Assembly (NCBI GenBank): GCA_013374385.1
Contig: QBUR01000147.1
Location: forward strand, 1-7,816
Origin: Candidatus Methanocomedens sp.
GTDB taxonomy: Archaea > Halobacteriota > Methanosarcinia > Methanosarcinales > Methanocomedenaceae
Length of the DNA stretch: 7,816 nt
Direction of reading: 5' to 3'
Of this stretch, positions 6,084 through 7,816 are shown one piece after another (within the stretch, counting starts at the first letter, position 1; each line of letters opens with the position of its first letter). The notes below the pieces were generated by a model. That model saw nothing but the letters and a program-made list of their open reading frames with translations, did not search any database and was not told where the DNA came from. The translations under genes and the position numbers were made by a program.

Positions 6084-7421
6084 ATGGCAATACATCCGAT
6101 TGAATTCCGCTACGGTACTGATGAGATGAAGCAGGTATGGAGTGAAGAGTCTAAACTGAGGAAATTACTCCAGGCAGAGGCTGCCCTGGCAAAGGCCGAA
6201 GCAGATGTGGGTATGATTCCAGAAGATGCGGCCTGGGAGATAGCTGAGGCGGCAGATAGTGTAAAACTGGAAAGAGTAAACGAGATTGAAGATGAGATTA
6301 ATCATGATATGATGGCTGTGGTACTGGCGTTGTCAGAGCAATGCAAAGATGAGGGGAAATGGGTACATTTCGGTGCTACTTCCAATGATATGCTTGATAC
6401 CCAGCTTGCACTACAGATAAAGGACAGCATTGACCTGCTTCGCAGCAAGACAATAGCGGTACGTGATGCTCTGGTCAACCGGGCAGATGAACACAAACGT
6501 ACGGTTTGTGTGGGCAGGACGCACGGCCAGATAGGCGTGCCAACCACTTACGGCCTGCGCTTTGCGGTGTGGGCCAGCGAGATGGACAGGCACCTGGAGC
6601 GACTGGATCAGCTTACACCCAGGGCCACTGTTGGCCAGATGACCGGAGCGGTAGGTACCCAGGCGGCTTTCGGACAGGACGGTATTGAGATTCAGCGGCG
6701 TACAATGGAATATCTTGGTATGGGCAGTGTGGAGGTATCCACCCAGATTATCCAGCGTGACCGGCATGCTGAGTTCGTGATGTGGATGGCCAATACTGTT
6801 ACCACGCTGGATAAGATATGCGTGGAACTGCGAACCCTGCAGCGCAGCGAGATTGCCGAGGTGGAAGAGAGTTTTGGCAAGAAACAGGTGGGTTCGTCCA
6901 CCATGCCCCACAAGCGCAATCCAATCAAGAGCGAGCAGGTGTGTGGACTGGCAAGGATAGTCAGGGCTATGGTTGAGCCTGAACTGCTGAACAATACCTT
7001 ATGGGATGAGCGGGATTTGACCAACAGTTCCAGCGAGCGGGTTATCTTCCCTGAAACCTGCGTGCTCACTGACCATATCCTGAAATTGGCTGAGGGTATC
7101 ATTACTAATTTGAGATTCTATCCCGAGAATATCAAGCGTAACCTGGACCTTATGAAAGGTTTGAACATGGGTGAGGCAGTGATGATAGAGCTGGCCAAGC
7201 GGGGTGTGGGCAGGCAGGAGGCTCATGAGATTGTGAGGTGCAGTGCCATGGAGGCCCATGAGTCGGGGAAACATATGACGGATGTGCTGGTGTCACGGCC
7301 TGAGGTTACTGAATATATCAGTGCTGACGAGATTGAGAATATTATGGACCCTGAGGGGTATATCGGAACTGCGGTGGAGCAGGTTGAGGCTGTGGTAGGG
7401 CGGTTGAGAAAAAAGCATTAA
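6084..7421 (+). CDS. purB: Adenylosuccinate lyase
   Basis: Cytoplasmic enzyme of purine synthesis that catalyses two beta-eliminations of fumarate: SAICAR to AICAR and adenylosuccinate to AMP. It is a 445-residue member of the fumarase/aspartase superfamily, active as a homotetramer. Visible motifs are EINHDMMAVV (about 71-80), HFGATSNDMLDT (95-106), GRTHGQ (144-149, with the catalytic His147) and the superfamily signature GSSTMPHKRNP (270-280, mobile loop with the catalytic serine). A GTG at 6078 would add two residues; the ATG at 6084 is preferred because AGGTGA (6071-6076) is seven bases before it and MAIHPIEFRYG is a typical N terminus. The gene stands alone, without other pur genes nearby. 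Its GC content is visibly higher than that of the flanking intergenic DNA, but nothing else suggests transfer. Confidence 0.97.
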   Translation: MAIHPIEFRYGTDEMKQVWSEESKLRKLLQAEAALAKAEADVGMIPEDAAWEIAEAADSVKLERVNEIEDEINHDMMAVVLALSEQCKDEGKWVHFGATSNDMLDTQLALQIKDSIDLLRSKTIAVRDALVNRADEHKRTVCVGRTHGQIGVPTTYGLRFAVWASEMDRHLERLDQLTPRATVGQMTGAVGTQAAFGQDGIEIQRRTMEYLGMGSVEVSTQIIQRDRHAEFVMWMANTVTTLDKICVELRTLQRSEIAEVEESFGKKQVGSSTMPHKRNPIKSEQVCGLARIVRAMVEPELLNNTLWDERDLTNSSSERVIFPETCVLTDHILKLAEGIITNLRFYPENIKRNLDLMKGLNMGEAVMIELAKRGVGRQEAHEIVRCSAMEAHESGKHMTDVLVSRPEVTEYISADEIENIMDPEGYIGTAVEQVEAVVGRLRKKH

Positions 7422-7440
7422 TATGAAACAATTTAGATTG

Positions 7441-7463
7441 CAATACTGTTGATATTGTCTTTT
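7441..7463 (+). terminator. Weak terminator candidate after purB
   Basis: CAATA and TATTG form a 5-bp stem with a 7-base loop (7441-7457), followed by TCTTTT, about 20 bases after the purB stop. The stem is AT-rich and short, and the T-tract is interrupted. It is the best candidate in the 82-bp gap between purB and the convergent gene. Confidence 0.3.
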
Positions 7464-7503
7464 GTGGCGCTTGTGATAATTGGGCGAATAAAGTTACGAG
7501 TTT

Positions 7504-7816
7504 TCACAATTCGAACAATATCTTTTCGAACTCTACTGCTGTGGTCGGGGCAAGCCAGAAACCATCTTCAAGCATTTGCTGAAATATCGCAAGTGACTCA
7601 TTTTTTTCGAGCAATCCAAGTTTTACTGATTTCAACAAAACAAACAGGACACCTTTTGTTTTAACGCCAAGAAAATCTGCGATTGTTGATGCCTCTTCAT
7701 CATTTATGAGTAATAAAGAACAGGTCTTCAAAGCCAATGTTATGGCTTCTCTTTCCCCGCTGCCGAGTTTGCAGTTAAAGACTTTTTCAATTTCATCAAT
7801 TTTTTCCGATACACCG
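7504..7816 (-). CDS. DUF3368 (PIN-like, VapC-related) protein, N-terminal part outside the window
   Basis: The frame is open from the window edge to a TGA at 7504-7506 and gives 103 residues of the C-terminal part. The pattern LGSGEREAITLAL, then LLLINDEEASTIADFLGVKTKGVLFVLL, then LGLLEKNESLAIFQQMLEDGFWL is the DUF3368 family, PIN-fold proteins related to VapC-type RNase toxins. The acidic metal-site residues would be the Glu of GERE and the Asp of IND. Family members more often read IDDxxAR here, so Asn replaces the first Asp and Ser the Arg, which may weaken activity. A TTG at 7737 is internal to the conserved domain and is not the real start. Partner antitoxins of this family are usually encoded just upstream, hence beyond 7816. 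The gene converges on purB with an 82-bp gap. Toxin activity is inference from the family. Confidence 0.8.
   Translation of the reverse strand, partial: GVSEKIDEIEKVFNCKLGSGEREAITLALKTCSLLLINDEEASTIADFLGVKTKGVLFVLLKSVKLGLLEKNESLAIFQQMLEDGFWLAPTTAVEFEKILFEL

Noticed and set aside
7449..7664. Plus-strand open frame after purB (begins MILSFVALVIIGRIKL)
   Set aside because: Most of it is antisense to the recognisable DUF3368 coding region, and its hydrophobic start is non-coding AT-rich DNA without a ribosome binding site.
1..7816. CRISPR array, tRNA or rRNA genes
   Set aside because: No regularly spaced repeats, and no tRNA cloverleaf or rRNA-like conserved stretch was seen on either strand by eye.

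Overview
The window looks archaeal and most likely comes from a methanogen or methane-oxidising relative in or near the Methanosarcinales. The grounds are a group II chaperonin (thermosome), a four-subunit pyruvate:ferredoxin oxidoreductase in the archaeal order C-D-A-B, a winged-helix/V4R regulator of a type abundant in methanogens, archaeal TATA boxes, and Shine-Dalgarno sites of the GGAGG type. The lineage is an inference from gene content; there is no rRNA or other strict marker.

Layout. At 39-785 (+) is an ArsR-like helix-turn-helix plus V4R regulator, rich in cysteine and probably translated from a leaderless mRNA. It converges with the por operon, with only 9 bp between the two stop codons. 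The operon lies on the minus strand (3716 down to 795): porC, porD, porA, porB, joined by ATGA, ATGA and TAATG overlaps. A thermosome gene (5620-3953, minus) lies upstream of por and ends in a perfect 22-bp palindrome followed by a T-rich tract, a likely terminator. A 463-bp divergent intergenic region (5621-6083) separates the thermosome from purB (6084-7421, +). It contains the thermosome and purB promoters, a 141-bp segment bounded by exact 15-bp inverted repeats, and two short palindromes. At the right edge, on the minus strand, is the C-terminal part of a DUF3368 (PIN-like) protein, cut by the window end.

The por genes encode the oxygen-sensitive enzyme that links acetyl-CoA and pyruvate, using TPP and [4Fe-4S] clusters with ferredoxin as electron carrier. 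PurB works in purine synthesis and the thermosome folds proteins. These look like ordinary housekeeping genes. I see no clearly new multi-gene system. The points that deserve a second look are the intergenic inverted-repeat element, the tandem repeat at the porA-porB junction, the cysteine-rich V4R regulator beside por, and the incomplete PIN-like gene whose partner would lie outside the window.
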